Source of the DNA: Rhizobium sp. PP-CC-3A-592
GTDB taxonomy: Bacteria > Pseudomonadota > Alphaproteobacteria > Rhizobiales > Rhizobiaceae
Length of the DNA stretch: 64,000 nt
Direction: 5' to 3'
NCBI RefSeq assembly: GCF_003217095.1
Contig: NZ_QJSR01000001.1
Span: 1,216,009 to 1,280,008 of the forward strand
Made by a program: the position numbers and the translations under genes
The notes under the pieces: generated by a model
What the model saw: the letters and a program-made list of their open reading frames with translations, nothing else
What the model was told of the DNA's origin: nothing
Databases searched by the model: none
In this document: one piece after another, positions 54,493-64,000 of the stretch
Layout: each line of letters starts with the position of its first letter
How positions within the stretch are numbered: position 1 is the first letter of the stretch

Positions 54493-54993
54493 TCAAAGAT
54501 CGAGGCGGAAAACGTCGGCACCGCCGGGGGTGGCATCCGGGCCGGACGGCTTGTAATAGGCCTTGCGCTCGCCGACCTTGCGGAAGCCCAGCCGGCGGTA
54601 GAGCGCCAATGCGGCCACATTGGCCTGATCGACCTCGAGGAACATCGCCTCTGCGCCATCCTGCCGGGCACGGCCGAGCGCGGCTTGCATCAGGCGCCAT
54701 CCGAGGCTCACTCTGACATAGCGGGGATCAACGCCAATGGTCAGGATTTCCGCTTCGCCGCCGGCGGATCGTGTCAGCACGAAGCCGCCCATCGCCGATC
54801 CACTGGCCGCATTGTTTTGGCGGGCGACGAAGCCGAAGACGCTCTCCTGCAGAAGCAGCGCGTGAAACTCGCTCGCGCTCCAGGCGGGCTTGAAGAGAGC
54901 GGCGTGAATACGCGCGACGCCCGGGAGATGATCGACATTCATGTCGAAGATATCGAACTCCGGGCGGCGGATGAAATAGTCGATCAGGGCCAT
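54493..54993 (-). CDS. rimI: Ribosomal protein S18-alanine N-acetyltransferase (RimI)
   Basis: A 166-residue GNAT-fold acetyltransferase. It has the acetyl-CoA loop segment VSLGWRLMQAALGRARQDGA near residue 94 and the C-terminal NVAALALYRRLGFRKVG near 126, as in RimI. Its ATG lies 1 bp after the tsaB stop; pairing with tsaB is common. A longer frame upstream runs through tsaB in another frame and is rejected. The specific target protein S18 is inferred by family. Confidence 0.88.
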   Translation of the reverse strand: MALIDYFIRRPEFDIFDMNVDHLPGVARIHAALFKPAWSASEFHALLLQESVFGFVARQNNAASGSAMGGFVLTRSAGGEAEILTIGVDPRYVRVSLGWRLMQAALGRARQDGAEAMFLEVDQANVAALALYRRLGFRKVGERKAYYKPSGPDATPGGADVFRLDL

Positions 54994-54994
54994 C

Positions 54995-55666
54995 TCAAGC
55001 GCGTGCCACGGCAAAGCCCGCCTGAGAGCGGACGTCGGGGCCTCGGAGGTAAAGCGGTTTCGGCAGGGCGATCGCGGGATCGGCGGTCGCGCCGAGCTTT
55101 GCCACGACCGCGATATCGGCGGTATCGGACGGCCTCTCGCTCGCGTCCACCGCTGCGTCTTCCCGCAACAGGGGCGCGCCGGAGCCGCTGATCGTGCCGG
55201 CAAATGTCGCGAATGTGGCTCGGGCAGAGCCGACGTCGAGCGCTTCGGCATCTGCCATCGGCTGTCCCGCGGCGTCGAACGTCTGGAGATAGACTTCCTC
55301 GCGCTTCGCATCGGTAACGATGAGGACGGGATGGCCGGGTGCGGCTGCGAGAGCGGATGTGGCCAGCGCCTGCAGGACGGAAATGCCGACGACAGGGCGG
55401 CCCAGAGCCAGACCGAGGCCCCGGGCTGTGGCCACGCCGACACGGATGCCGGTAAACGAGCCCGGACCGATGGTGACGGCGACGCGATCGACCTTGTCCA
55501 TCTCGACGCCGGCCTTCTCAAGGGCTTCGTCGATGAACCCCATCAAGCGCTCGGCATGGCCGCGGCCGATATCGGCGCCGGCGGTGCTCAGCGTCGCGTC
55601 GCGTGCGGCATCGTAGAGCGCGACGTTGCAGGCCGTGCCGGCGGTGTCGATGGCAAGAACGATCAT
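54995..55666 (-). CDS. tsaB: tRNA threonylcarbamoyladenosine biosynthesis protein TsaB
   Basis: Partner of TsaD/TsaE in forming t6A at position 37 of tRNAs. 223 residues of the ASKHA fold. It begins MIVLAIDTAGTACNVALYD and holds VAVTIGPGSFTGIRVGVATARGL (residues about 63-86, written in two parts by motif: GPGSFTG and ARGLGLALG). Followed by rimI and plsC in the same direction. Confidence 0.93.
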   Translation of the reverse strand: MIVLAIDTAGTACNVALYDAARDATLSTAGADIGRGHAERLMGFIDEALEKAGVEMDKVDRVAVTIGPGSFTGIRVGVATARGLGLALGRPVVGISVLQALATSALAAAPGHPVLIVTDAKREEVYLQTFDAAGQPMADAEALDVGSARATFATFAGTISGSGAPLLREDAAVDASERPSDTADIAVVAKLGATADPAIALPKPLYLRGPDVRSQAGFAVARA

Positions 55667-55773
55667 GCGGAAGGATAGCCCCGTCTCAGGATGCCCGTCC
55701 CCCGGGCGGTCGTTGATCCCTCCGGAAAGCGCCGCCCCGGCGCCTTCTGAAGGGCAGTCTCATTGGTTACGGA

Positions 55774-56340
55774 TCAGACCGCTTCGACGGCCTGCACCTC
55801 TGGCACGAAGTGATGCAGCAGGTTCTGCACGCCATGTTTCAGCGTCGCCGTCGAGGAGGGGCAGCCCGAACAGGCGCCCTTCATGTTGAGGAAGACGGTG
55901 CCATCGCGAAAACCCTTGAAGGTGATGTCGCCGCCATCCTGCGCGACGGCCGGGCGGACGCGGGTTTCCAGCAGTTCCTTGATGGTCGCGACGATGGTCT
56001 CGTCGCCCTTTTCGAAGAACTCGCCTTCCTGATCGACCTCTTCCGCACGGCCCTGCCCCGCCATGATCGGCTGGCCGGACATGAAGTGCTCCATGATGGA
56101 GCCGAGGATGGCGGGCTTCAGGTGCTGCCATTCGGCATCCGCCTTGGTGACGGTGATGAAGTCGTAGCCGAAATAGACGCCGGTGACGCCGGGAATGTCG
56201 AAGATGCGGGCGGCAAGCGAAGAACTCGCGCGGGCCTCGGTCTCGTCGCGAAACTCGGCGGTGCCGGTTTCCAGCACGACCTTGCCCGGGAGGAACTTCA
56301 GCGTTGCGGGGTTCGGGGTCGATTCGGTCTGAATGAACAT
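55774..56340 (-). CDS. NifU family Fe-S scaffold protein (NfuA-like)
   Basis: A 188-residue iron-sulfur carrier. An N-terminal Nfu_N domain (about 1-90, MFIQTESTPNPATLKF) is followed by a NifU-type C-terminal domain with the cluster CxxC, Cys157 and Cys160 in GACSGCPSS. It would hand Fe-S clusters to enzymes such as MiaB, which lies upstream on the same strand. Stand-alone transcription is likely; a GC-rich 107-bp gap follows. Confidence 0.93.
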   Translation of the reverse strand: MFIQTESTPNPATLKFLPGKVVLETGTAEFRDETEARASSSLAARIFDIPGVTGVYFGYDFITVTKADAEWQHLKPAILGSIMEHFMSGQPIMAGQGRAEEVDQEGEFFEKGDETIVATIKELLETRVRPAVAQDGGDITFKGFRDGTVFLNMKGACSGCPSSTATLKHGVQNLLHHFVPEVQAVEAV

Positions 56341-56514
56341 GATGTGCTCCCTGTCGGGTCAAGGCCGACGGTCAAAGAATGCCGGATGAGCATAGGCGTC
56401 TCGCGCCTCGCCATCAAGCCTGCGCTCCGACCGTGAAATGGTGATTGCGGAGCCTGCATACCAGAGGTGCAGGTCGTTGGACAGAAAGATCCGTCGCCGA
56501 CAGGCTGCGTCCGA

Positions 56515-57006
56515 TCAGCTCAGCGCGTCAATCTCTTCGTCCGTCAGCAAATCCGGGATGACGGTGACGGGGATCGGGAAGACCGCCGTCTTGCCGGCGA
56601 TGGAGGCGACCAGCGGGCCCGGGCCGTCCTTGTAGGAGCCGGCGGCGAGCACGAGAATGGCGATATCCCGGTCTTCTTCGATAAGGCCGTAGATCTGCTC
56701 GGTCGGAAGCCCCTCGCGGATGATCATTTCCGGCTCGATGCCGATCTTCTCGCGCACGTCATGGGCGACCTTTGCAAGTGTCGCTTCCGCTTCGGCACGG
56801 GCCTCGGCCCGCATGATTCCCTCGACGCCAAGCCATTGCTGGAAATCGCCATCGGGAATGACATAGAGCAGAGCGAGGGCGCCGGAGGAATGCTTGGCGC
56901 GCATGCCGGCATAGTGGACGGCGCGGCCGCATTCCGGGGTGTCGTCGATCACCGCCAGAAACTTGCGGCGGTGACCTTCCATGCGTGAGAGACGTGTCGA
57001 GACCAT
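56515..57006 (-). CDS. Universal stress protein (UspA family)
   Basis: A 163-residue single-domain UspA protein. It starts with a basic N-terminus (MEGHRRKFLAVIDDTP, residues 9-24) and contains GRAVHYAGMRAKH near 27. The nucleotide-binding G2xG9 pattern is not obvious (ILVLAAGSYKDGPGPLVAS near 115-135 is the corresponding stretch), so ATP binding is uncertain. Function unknown beyond stress association. Confidence 0.85.
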   Translation of the reverse strand: MVSTRLSRMEGHRRKFLAVIDDTPECGRAVHYAGMRAKHSSGALALLYVIPDGDFQQWLGVEGIMRAEARAEAEATLAKVAHDVREKIGIEPEMIIREGLPTEQIYGLIEEDRDIAILVLAAGSYKDGPGPLVASIAGKTAVFPIPVTVIPDLLTDEEIDALS

Positions 57007-57081
57007 GTGGGAACTCTGACATTCGCGCCGGCCCTTCGCAAGGCCGTTTTCGTCTCGTCCCCGTCCGGTGACGGAAGCCGC

Positions 57082-58146
57082 CTACTGAAGGAAGCCGATG
57101 ATCTCGCGGACCTCGCGCATCGTGGTTTCCGCCCGCGCCCGCGCCTGCTCGCCGCCATCACGCAGGATGGCATCGATGTGGCTGGTGTCGCCCATCAGCC
57201 GCGACATTTCGCCGGTGATGGGCGCGAGCACGTTGACCGCGAGATCGACCAGCGCCGGCTTGAAGACGGAGAACTGCTGTCCGCCGAACTCGGCGAGGAT
57301 GTCTGCCTTGGTGCGGTCGGCAAGGGCTGCGTAGATGCCGACGAGATTGTCGGCCTCCGGGCGTCCGGCAAGGCCTTCGATCTCCGACGGCAAGCCATCC
57401 GGATCGGTCTTCGCCTTGCGGATCTTCTTCGAGATCGTTTCGGCGTCATCCACCAGGTTGATGCGCGAGAGATCGGACGGGTCGGATTTCGACATCTTTT
57501 TCGTACCGTCGCGCAGGCTCATGACGCGCGGTGCCGGTCCGTCGATCATCGGCTCGACCATCGGGAAATAGGCATGCACCGGCTCTTCGCCCACCGTGAT
57601 GTCGATGCCCCTGCCACCCTTGCGGATATGGGTCTGATAATCGAGGTTGAACTTCATGGCGATGTCGCGCGTCAGTTCCAGATGCTGCTTCTGGTCGTCG
57701 CCGACCGGCACATGCGTCGCGCGGTAGACGAGGATGTCGGCGGCCATCAGGCTGGGATAAGCAAGCAGGCCGAGCGAGGCATTCTCGCGGTCCTTGCCGG
57801 CCTTGTCCTTGAACTGCGTCATGCGATTCATCCAGCCGATGCGCGCGACGCAATTGAAGATCCAGGCAAGCTCTGCATGCTGCGGCACGGCCGACTGGTT
57901 GAAGACGATATGGGCCTTGGGGTCGATGCCGGAGGCGATGAAGGCTGCGGCGATCGAGCGGATCTGACCCGGCAGGTCGTCATGCACCAGCTGCGCCGTG
58001 ATCGAATGCAGGTCCACCACACAATACATGCAGTCGTTGTTGTCCTGCAGCGCCACGAACTTGCGGATCGCGCCAAGATAGTTGCCGAGGTGGAGATTGC
58101 CTGTCGGCTGAACACCGGAGAAGACGAGCGGCGGAAAATTTGACAT
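57082..58146 (-). CDS. trpS: Tryptophanyl-tRNA synthetase
   Basis: Charges tRNA-Trp. 354 residues, class I with HIGH-type [12 protein letters not shown] near residue 14 and the KMSKSDPSD motif near 207. The start at 58144-58146 (MSNFPPLV) is chosen as the family N-terminus; the longer frame reads into the neighbouring VOC gene. The order glnD-murJ-VOC-trpS is in the same direction. Confidence 0.96.
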   Translation of the reverse strand: MSNFPPLVFSGVQPTGNLHLGNYLGAIRKFVALQDNNDCMYCVVDLHSITAQLVHDDLPGQIRSIAAAFIASGIDPKAHIVFNQSAVPQHAELAWIFNCVARIGWMNRMTQFKDKAGKDRENASLGLLAYPSLMAADILVYRATHVPVGDDQKQHLELTRDIAMKFNLDYQTHIRKGGRGIDITVGEEPVHAYFPMVEPMIDGPAPRVMSLRDGTKKMSKSDPSDLSRINLVDDAETISKKIRKAKTDPDGLPSEIEGLAGRPEADNLVGIYAALADRTKADILAEFGGQQFSVFKPALVDLAVNVLAPITGEMSRLMGDTSHIDAILRDGGEQARARAETTMREVREIIGFLQ

Positions 58147-58285
58147 GGAGACCTCGATCGGGCGCGGGAAATCATGCGTTCCGCCGCGGAAACGGCCGGC
58201 GGAATTTTCCGGGCTTATGCACGGGCGGTGCCAGACAATCAAGGTGGTTCTCTGTCGCCGGCGTGTTCTCGCCGGTGCGTCCGCT

Positions 58286-58678
58286 TCAACCGCCCGGCTG
58301 CAGGAGATCCCAGAGATTGCCGAAGGGATCGGCAAAGACCGCAACGGTGCCATAAGGCTCATGCCGCGGCGCTTCCCGGAAGGCGACGCCCTTGGCGAGC
58401 ATGGCCGCGTGGTCGCGCGCGAAATCGTCGGTGTGCAGGAAGAACGCGACGCGCCCGCCGGTCTGGTTGCCGATCGCGGCCGCTTGCGCCGCGCCGTCCG
58501 CCTTGGCGATGAGCAGCGCTGTTTCGCGCGCGCCGCGGGGCTGCAACACCACCCAGCGTTTGCCATCCCCCATGTCGAGGTCTTCCAGAAGCTCGAAGCC
58601 GAGGCTGTCGCGGTAGAAGGCGATGGCGTCGTCGTAATCGGGCACCACGAGGGTGATGCTGGCGATGGTCTGTTGCAT
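58286..58678 (-). CDS. VOC family protein
   Basis: A 130-residue glyoxalase-fold protein. It has an N-terminal module [23 protein letters not shown] (residues about 6-28, typical of VOC domains) and a C-terminal module with [14 protein letters not shown]. Like other short VOC proteins it may bind a metal; the substrate is unknown. It lies between murJ (15 bp upstream) and trpS. Confidence 0.85.
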   Translation of the reverse strand: MQQTIASITLVVPDYDDAIAFYRDSLGFELLEDLDMGDGKRWVVLQPRGARETALLIAKADGAAQAAAIGNQTGGRVAFFLHTDDFARDHAAMLAKGVAFREAPRHEPYGTVAVFADPFGNLWDLLQPGG

Positions 58679-58693
58679 CGGTTGCCTCGTGGG

Positions 58694-60313
58694 TCACATT
58701 TGTGGCGGAGGCAGGACGCTGGTGTCCGCCTCCTCCTTTGCGGTTTCGGGGCGCGGCTTGCGCTTCAGGTTGCGGCGGAGCATTGAGGCGTCGGCGCCGC
58801 CGATGGCGAAGGCGAGCGCGAAATAGACGATCATCGCCATGCCGATCAGGAGCATCAGAGCCGTCAACTGCGTGATGAGACGCGCCTGCGGGGTCAGCCA
58901 GTCGGCAAGGTAGCCGGAGGCGTAATGCAGCGCGACGGCCATGACGACCGTTGCCGCGACGAGACGCAGGACGCGCGAAAAGAGCGCCGCCTCCCATTCC
59001 CAGTGGCCGCGGCGGACGAGCGTCACGAAGAGCAGCACCGTCGTCAGCCAGCCGGAGGCGGCTTCGGCCGTGGCGATGCCGCGTTCGCCGTAGATCGGGA
59101 ACAGCGACACGGCGAGCAGGCAGTTGAAGGCGACAGAAATGCCGGTAAACCGCATCGGCGTCTTGGTGTCCTCGCGCGCGAAGAAGCCGGGATTGAGCGC
59201 CTTGATCATGACGAAGGCGGGAAGGCCGAGGCCGTAGATTGCCAGCGTCGAGGCGACCGTGGCCGTGGTGGTCGGCGAGAAGGCGCCGCGCTCGTAGAGC
59301 ACGCGCACGATCTCGTCGGAGATGACCCAGATGGCGCCGGCGGCGGGCAGCGTGAGAAACAGGACGAATTCGAGCGAACGGTTCTGCAGGTTCGCCGCTT
59401 CCTTCACCGCACCGCCGCGAAGGGCGCGCGACAGTTCGGGCAGGAGCACCACGCCGACGGCGATGCCGACGACGCCGAGCGGCAGCTGGTAGACCCGGTC
59501 GGCATATTGCAGCACGGCAATGGCGCCGTCCTTGGTGGAGGCGATCATCTGCCCGATGAGCTGGTTGATCTGGGTGATGCCGCCGGTGATTGCGGCGGGA
59601 AAGGCGAGCACCAGCAGGCGCTTGACATTGGGCGTATAACGCGGCCGGCGCAGGCCGAACCGCATGCCGGCATGGCGCACGCCTGCGTAAAGCACCGCCA
59701 TCTGCAGGATGCCGGCAACGAGCACGCCCCAGGAGAGATACCAGGCCGTCATCAGCGGGTCGGCGCCTGTCCAAAGACCATAGGCGAGTGCTGCGATCAG
59801 GGTCAGGTTGAGAAAGACGGGGGCGATGGCGGCAGCGAAATAATGATGCAGCGAGTTCAGCATGCCCGACAGCATCGCCGTCAGCGACATGCACATCAGA
59901 TAGGGAAACATCACGATAGCGAGCTTGACCGTGACGTCGAACTTCTCGGGGTCGTTGACGAAACCCGGCGCGATGATCGTCGAGACGATCAGCGGCATGG
60001 CCAGTTCCATGGCGATGGTGATGACGAGCAGCACCGTGAAGAGGACGCCGAGAACCTCCTCGGAAAAGCGCTTCGCGCCGTCGATGCCGTTCGCCTCGAT
60101 CTCCTTGGCAAACAGCGGCACGAAGGCGGCGTTGAACGCGCCTTCGGCAAAGAGGCGGCGGAAAAGATTGGGGAAGCGGAAGGCGGCGTAGAAGGCATCG
60201 GCCATGGGGCCGGTGCCGAGCGCCGCGGCCATCAGCGTTTCGCGGCCGAAGCCGAGCAGCCGGCTGCCGAGCGTGGCTCCGCCGACGGTTGCAAACTTGC
60301 GGGCAAGGCTCAT
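58694..60313 (-). CDS. murJ: Lipid II flippase MurJ
   Basis: Flips lipid II across the inner membrane for peptidoglycan synthesis. 539 residues with about 14 membrane segments. The N-terminal [19 protein letters not shown] and [12 protein letters not shown]-like ([12 protein letters not shown], near residue 38) motifs and the FAPGF-type (IIAPGF) stretch near 113 are typical. Its start overlaps the glnD stop by 4 bp, so translation is coupled with the nitrogen regulator gene, a Rhizobiales arrangement. Confidence 0.94.
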   Translation of the reverse strand: MSLARKFATVGGATLGSRLLGFGRETLMAAALGTGPMADAFYAAFRFPNLFRRLFAEGAFNAAFVPLFAKEIEANGIDGAKRFSEEVLGVLFTVLLVITIAMELAMPLIVSTIIAPGFVNDPEKFDVTVKLAIVMFPYLMCMSLTAMLSGMLNSLHHYFAAAIAPVFLNLTLIAALAYGLWTGADPLMTAWYLSWGVLVAGILQMAVLYAGVRHAGMRFGLRRPRYTPNVKRLLVLAFPAAITGGITQINQLIGQMIASTKDGAIAVLQYADRVYQLPLGVVGIAVGVVLLPELSRALRGGAVKEAANLQNRSLEFVLFLTLPAAGAIWVISDEIVRVLYERGAFSPTTTATVASTLAIYGLGLPAFVMIKALNPGFFAREDTKTPMRFTGISVAFNCLLAVSLFPIYGERGIATAEAASGWLTTVLLFVTLVRRGHWEWEAALFSRVLRLVAATVVMAVALHYASGYLADWLTPQARLITQLTALMLLIGMAMIVYFALAFAIGGADASMLRRNLKRKPRPETAKEEADTSVLPPPQM

Positions 60314-63285
60314 CCGTCAGCTTTCATCTTGCGGGGCCCTGCGGACCGCGTGTTCGACGGGGCCGCGGCACCTTGTAATGCGGCACTGCCTTCCGGCGAA
60401 TGGCCCGAGGGTGCATGGCCGAGGGGCGCAATCCCTTGCGCGATGATGCCGGCCGGCATGCGGTCGCGCACCTCGTCGGCCTGTTCCGCCATCACGGCCT
60501 TGAGGCGGGCGGTGATATGGCCGTGCCGCGTCTCGTTGGTGATCTTCGCGCCCACGAGGTCGGTCACGTAGAAGGTGTCGATGACCTTCTCGCCGAAGGT
60601 GGTGATGTGGGCGGAATGGATGTCGAGCGACAGATCCGCCAGCACCGCCGTGATCTCCGACAGAAGGCCCGTCCGGTCGAGGCATTCGACCTCGACCACC
60701 GTGAACTTGTTCGACAGCGAATTGCTGATCGTGACGGCAGGCGGCACGGTGAAGGTCTTGTTGCGCTTGCGGCCCTTGGTGCGGCTGGCGATGACGCCCG
60801 GCAGGTCCTTCTTGCCCGAAAGCACGTCCTCGATCATGCGGCCGATGCTGGCTGCGCGCCGCGTCTCGTCGTCATCGACGGTGAATTCGCGGTTGATGAG
60901 GATGGTGTCGAGCGCGCGACCGTCCGATGTCGTGAAGATCTGCGCATCGACGATGTTGGCGCCGGCGGCGGCACAGGCTCCGGCGATGATGGCGAGCAGG
61001 CGCGGATGGTCGGGCGCAAGAACCGTGATCTCGGTAATGGCGTGGAACTGGTGCGTCCGCACCATGGTGGCGAGAGTCCGCTCGGCCTTGTCCGTTTCGC
61101 GGATGAAGCGGGCATGGCGGACCTGATCGTCAAGCGACACGGACAGCAGATAGGGCTGGTAGTGCAGCCGCGAATAGGTCTTGCGGTCCTTGCTGCTGAA
61201 ATCCTCGAGCGCATCGAACAGCAGCGAGGCAGCGTGCGCGGCGCGCTCCTTGCGCGGCACATCCGAAAACCCGCCGGACAGCAGAAGCTCGGTCTCGTAG
61301 TAGAGCGTGCGGAGCAGTTGGCCTTTCCAGCCATTCCAGACGCCAGGGCCGACGGCGCGGATGTCGCAGACGGTGAGGATCATCAGCATCTTCAGCCGGT
61401 CGAGCGACTGGACGCGTTCGGCGAAGTCGAGGATCGTCTTGCGATCGTTGAGGTCGCGGGTCTGCGCGACCATCGACATGGTCAGGTGTTCCTCGATCAG
61501 CCAGGACACCGTTTCGGTCTGCTTGGGCGTCAGGCGGAAGCGGGGCGCGAGACGGCGGGCGAGCCGGGCACCGGCCTGCGAGTGATCCTCCGGGCGACCC
61601 TTGGCGACATCGTGCAGGAGCACGGCAACGTAGAGCGCGGTGCGCTCCTCCACCTGCGGCATGAGCTTGGCGGCAAGCGGGTGGATATCCTGATCGAGCC
61701 CGCGATCGATGCGCGACAGCATGTCCACGGCCCGCAGCAGGTGCTCGTCTACCGTGTAGTGGTGGTACATGTTGAACTGCATCAGCGAGACGATGCGGCC
61801 GAACTCGGGGATGAAGCGGCCGAGCACGCCGGCCTCATTCATGCGGCGCAGCACCAGTTCCGGGTCGCGGCGCGATGTGAGGATGGATATGAAGAGGCGG
61901 TTGGCCTCCTCGTTCTCGCGCAGGGCCGGCGTGATGAGGCCGAGCGACCGGGTCAGCTGCTTGAGAGCGGCCGGGTGGAACTCCAGACCGTTGACGTCGG
62001 CGATGTGGAAGAAACGGATGAGGTTGACCGGATCGCGGCGGAAGATGTCGGGGCTTGCCAGCGCAATACGGCCGCCATCGTCGACGAATTCGAGCGAGCC
62101 GGGGATCTTGCGGACACGGCGGCGGAAACGGTTGATGACGGCGGAAAAGCCCGGCAGTTCCTTGGCCTGCTGGTCTTCCAGCGCCGCGCAGAAGATGCGC
62201 GTGAGGTCGCCGACATTCTTGGCGACCAGGAAGTAGTGCTTCATGAAGCGCTCGACCGAGGTCATGCCGGGATGATCCTGATAGCCGAGGCTCTCGGCAA
62301 TCTCGCGCTGGATGTCGAACGACAGGCGCTCCTCGGCCTTGCCCGTCAGGAAGTGCATATGGCAGCGCACGGCCCAGAGGAAATCGTCGGACTTGCGGAA
62401 CAGATGGTATTCGGAGCGCGAGAGCACGCCGAGCTTGACGAGATCGGAAGACTCGCGGACGCGGTAGTAATATTTGGCGATCCAGAACAGCGTATGCAGG
62501 TCGCGCAGGCCGCCCTTGCCTTCCTTGACGTTGGGCTCGACGAGGTAGCGCGTGTCGCCGGCCTTGCGGTGGCGCTCGTTGCGCTCGGCCAGCTTGGCAG
62601 CGATAAATTGCGGACCGGTATTGCGGACGATCTCGTCGTCGAAGCGGGCCTCCAGATCGTCCACCAGCCCGGCGCAGCCGCAGATCAGGCGCGCTTCGAG
62701 AATGGCGGTGCGGATCGTCATGTCCTCTTCCGACAGGCGGATACACTCTTCCACCGTGCGGGTGGCATGGCCGACCTTGAAGCCCATGTCCCAGAGGAGA
62801 TAGAGCATGTACTCGATCGCCGGCTCGCAGAAGGGCAGCTTTCGCGCTGGCAGCAGGAACAGGAGATCGATGTCGGAGCCGGGGGCGAGCGTGCCGCGAC
62901 CATAGCCGCCGACGGCCGCCACCGCGATCTGCATGGAGGGCGGCATGCTGGCGGCGTTGAAGACGTGATTCAGCACGAAATCGTGCAGGATGGCGATCAG
63001 CCGGTCCTGCAGCCAGGAAATGCGGGCCGCACAGGCAAGCCCGCCGCCGTCCTCCTTCAGGAGTTCGTAGGCTTTTGCGCGGCCACGGGCATTGGCGTCT
63101 TTCAGCGCGGCCAGCAGGGCCTGACGCATCGGGTCGCGCTGTTCGGCATGTGCCGACGCGATGAAATCCACCTTGGCCTTGAGGGCTGCGATGTCCAGGA
63201 TGTCGCTGAAGTCGATGTCCTGTCTCCTTGGCGCCGGCCGGATGTACTCCGGGCGCGCGATAGTTGCGAGCCGCTGTTTTGGCAT
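60310..63285 (-). CDS. glnD: [Protein-PII] uridylyltransferase/uridylyl-removing enzyme
   Basis: Primary nitrogen sensor that uridylylates PII when glutamine is low. 991 residues: a nucleotidyltransferase domain with [20 protein letters not shown] (residues about 126-145), an HD hydrolase domain ([14 protein letters not shown] near 560) and two C-terminal ACT domains (about 790-870 and 905-985). The ATG at 63283-63285 has GGAAGG about 10 nt upstream. At 991 residues it is slightly longer than the roughly 940-970 usual in rhizobia, mostly at both termini. Overlaps murJ. Confidence 0.94.
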   Translation of the reverse strand: MPKQRLATIARPEYIRPAPRRQDIDFSDILDIAALKAKVDFIASAHAEQRDPMRQALLAALKDANARGRAKAYELLKEDGGGLACAARISWLQDRLIAILHDFVLNHVFNAASMPPSMQIAVAAVGGYGRGTLAPGSDIDLLFLLPARKLPFCEPAIEYMLYLLWDMGFKVGHATRTVEECIRLSEEDMTIRTAILEARLICGCAGLVDDLEARFDDEIVRNTGPQFIAAKLAERNERHRKAGDTRYLVEPNVKEGKGGLRDLHTLFWIAKYYYRVRESSDLVKLGVLSRSEYHLFRKSDDFLWAVRCHMHFLTGKAEERLSFDIQREIAESLGYQDHPGMTSVERFMKHYFLVAKNVGDLTRIFCAALEDQQAKELPGFSAVINRFRRRVRKIPGSLEFVDDGGRIALASPDIFRRDPVNLIRFFHIADVNGLEFHPAALKQLTRSLGLITPALRENEEANRLFISILTSRRDPELVLRRMNEAGVLGRFIPEFGRIVSLMQFNMYHHYTVDEHLLRAVDMLSRIDRGLDQDIHPLAAKLMPQVEERTALYVAVLLHDVAKGRPEDHSQAGARLARRLAPRFRLTPKQTETVSWLIEEHLTMSMVAQTRDLNDRKTILDFAERVQSLDRLKMLMILTVCDIRAVGPGVWNGWKGQLLRTLYYETELLLSGGFSDVPRKERAAHAASLLFDALEDFSSKDRKTYSRLHYQPYLLSVSLDDQVRHARFIRETDKAERTLATMVRTHQFHAITEITVLAPDHPRLLAIIAGACAAAGANIVDAQIFTTSDGRALDTILINREFTVDDDETRRAASIGRMIEDVLSGKKDLPGVIASRTKGRKRNKTFTVPPAVTISNSLSNKFTVVEVECLDRTGLLSEITAVLADLSLDIHSAHITTFGEKVIDTFYVTDLVGAKITNETRHGHITARLKAVMAEQADEVRDRMPAGIIAQGIAPLGHAPSGHSPEGSAALQGAAAPSNTRSAGPRKMKADG

Positions 63286-63537
63286 CACATTCGAACCTTC
63301 CGCCCTTCCGGCGTCAACGGGCCACCGGTCGCAGCGCGATCGTCGCTTGCACCCCGACCCCCATTTCCCGCCAGGGTCTGAAGGGTATAGGGCAAAACGA
63401 TTGCCAAGACGTTTCCGACCCGGCCGATGCATCGTTTCCAACGGGCAATTGCGCCCTTTCGAGGGCGTCCTTAGGCTGCTCGCCTGACCCAGAGCTGGAT
63501 ATGGTGGAGGCGAGGCGGGAAGGTCAAGCCCCACGTC
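63286..63537. other. Intergenic region upstream of glnD
   Basis: The first part of a 444-bp gene-free stretch between mutS and glnD. It holds a small hairpin, CGCCCT at 63452-63457 and AGGGCG at 63462-63467 with a TTCG loop, and no clear promoter hexamers. I see no gene. Confidence 0.5.
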
Positions 63538-63650
63538 CCTTCGCCCCGCGTGCGGGGAGAAGGTGGCGGCAGCCGGATGAGGGGCTTGCTGCGCGTTCAG
63601 CGGGTGCGGTAGCCCCCACCCTAACCCTCTCCCCGCAAGCGGGGAGAGGG
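63538..63650. repeat. RIME-like intergenic palindromic repeat
   Basis: Two large hairpins of near-identical sequence. CCTTCGCCCCGC (63538-63549) faces GCGGGGAGAAGG (63552-63563) over a GT loop with one mismatch, and CCCTCTCCCCGC (63625-63636) faces GCGGGGAGAGGG (63639-63650) over an AA loop. Between them lies the GGTGGCGGCAGCCGGATGAG stretch common to rhizobial intergenic mosaic elements. Copy number elsewhere cannot be checked here. Confidence 0.7.
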
Positions 63651-63729
63651 GGTTTGGTTGGCGGATTTGCCTGCCGCTGAAGGCTCAAGAGAGTGTACTG
63701 CGAAATGAGGATCTCGTTGAGGAGAAGCG

Positions 63730-64000
63730 TCAGGAGAGCTGTTTCTTCAGGGCGTAGAGCGCATCCATCGCCTCGCGCGGCGTCATGTCGTCCGGGTTGA
63801 GGCGCTTCAGCGCATCTTCCACCGCGGACGGCTTGGCGCGGGAGACCTCCTCGCGGCGGATGGCCACCTGGAACAGGGGGAGATCGTCGATCAGCTGGCT
63901 GGCCGGGTTCTTCCGGTCGGCGTCCTCGAGTTTCGCCAGCACGTCCTTTGCGCGGGCGACGACGGCTGCGGGCAGGCCCGCAAGACGGGCGACCTGGATG
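63730..64000 (-). CDS. mutS: DNA mismatch repair protein MutS, C-terminal end only
   Basis: The last 89 codons of MutS. The visible sequence begins [18 protein letters not shown], the conserved end of the ATPase domain, and continues into a C-terminal tail with PLFQ and ending YALKKQLS. The 5' part lies beyond the window edge. The position next to glnD-murJ matches the known Rhizobiales gene order mutS-glnD. Confidence 0.93.
   Translation of the reverse strand, partial: IQVARLAGLPAAVVARAKDVLAKLEDADRKNPASQLIDDLPLFQVAIRREEVSRAKPSAVEDALKRLNPDDMTPREAMDALYALKKQLS

Noticed and set aside
54493-55521. Apparent 342-residue fusion protein ending in RimI
   Set aside because: The upstream part is an out-of-frame reading of tsaB; RimI homology starts at the ATG at 54991-54993, right after the tsaB stop.
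58925-60571. 548-codon open frame on the plus strand
   Set aside because: Antisense to murJ and the end of glnD; no recognisable motifs.
60400-63381. 993-codon open frame on the plus strand
   Set aside because: Antisense to glnD, which has complete catalytic and ACT domains; the shadow protein has low-complexity Arg/Asp/Glu/Gly composition.
1-64000. CRISPR array, transposase, toxin-antitoxin, phage or secretion cluster
   Set aside because: No spaced direct repeats, no transposase or integrase motifs, and almost all genes are housekeeping families in Rhizobiales order.

Overview
The window is about 64 kb of G+C-rich chromosome from an alphaproteobacterium of the family Rhizobiaceae (Rhizobium, Agrobacterium, Ensifer, Shinella or a close relative). 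The placement rests on gene families and gene order: an frcBCAK-type fructose ABC operon with a divergent ROK regulator, the rpmH-rnpA-yidC-engB...argB run, the dmeRF metal-efflux pair, an hsp20-DUF1150 pair behind a ROSE-type RNA thermometer, the metK-praR-lnt-corC-ybeY-phoH-miaB string, the trpS-murJ-glnD-mutS string, and a RIME-like intergenic palindrome. I assign no genus. Nearly all of it reads as core chromosome. I see no insertion sequence, prophage, integrase, CRISPR array or plasmid module.

Left part (1-9.4 kb): a fructokinase gene cut by the window edge, pyrE, a VOC protein and pyrC lie downstream of the fructose uptake operon frcB-frcC-frcA-frcK. The ROK regulator gene frcR and a RbsD/FucU sugar mutarotase gene are divergent. 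A strong terminator sits just after frcB, and a perfect AT-rich dyad lies in the frcB/frcR divergent promoter region. From 9.4 to 16.4 kb come an amino-acid catabolism block (a proline-racemase-family enzyme with a Ser/Cys active site, a Cys-cluster protein, bifunctional PutA), two small conserved proteins and tRNA-Arg(ACG). Two signalling genes follow: an orphan histidine kinase and a chemoreceptor ending in the NWEEF tether motif.

Middle part (20.3-38.9 kb): rpmH (too short for most ORF callers), rnpA, yidC and engB precede a secreted MsrB and an anti-sigma-factor-like gene without a visible partner sigma factor. Next are argB, a phosphatase with a degenerate RHG motif, a pyrimidine nucleotidase, a four-EF-hand secreted protein, a LOG-family protein, dapD, a GAF histidine kinase, an aldo/keto reductase, the Ni/Co efflux pair dmeR-dmeF with a dyad next to the start codon, dapE overlapping a conserved membrane-protein gene, and the def-fmt-truA cluster.

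Right part (39-64 kb): rmuC, ribokinase, a small DUF883-like protein behind a candidate general-stress promoter, nucleoside hydrolase, the heat-shock unit, a DMT exporter, trmB, metK with a candidate SAM-regulon operator, praR, and the envelope/RNA block lnt-corC-ybeY-phoH-miaB-plsC-rimI-tsaB. It ends with nfuA, a universal stress protein, trpS, a second VOC protein, murJ, glnD and the 3' end of mutS. I found no clearly undescribed multi-gene system. The best leads are regulatory elements (ROSE thermometer, metK dyad, dmeR dyad, frcB terminator and operator, rpmH leader hairpins) and a few proteins with unusual residues or missing partners.
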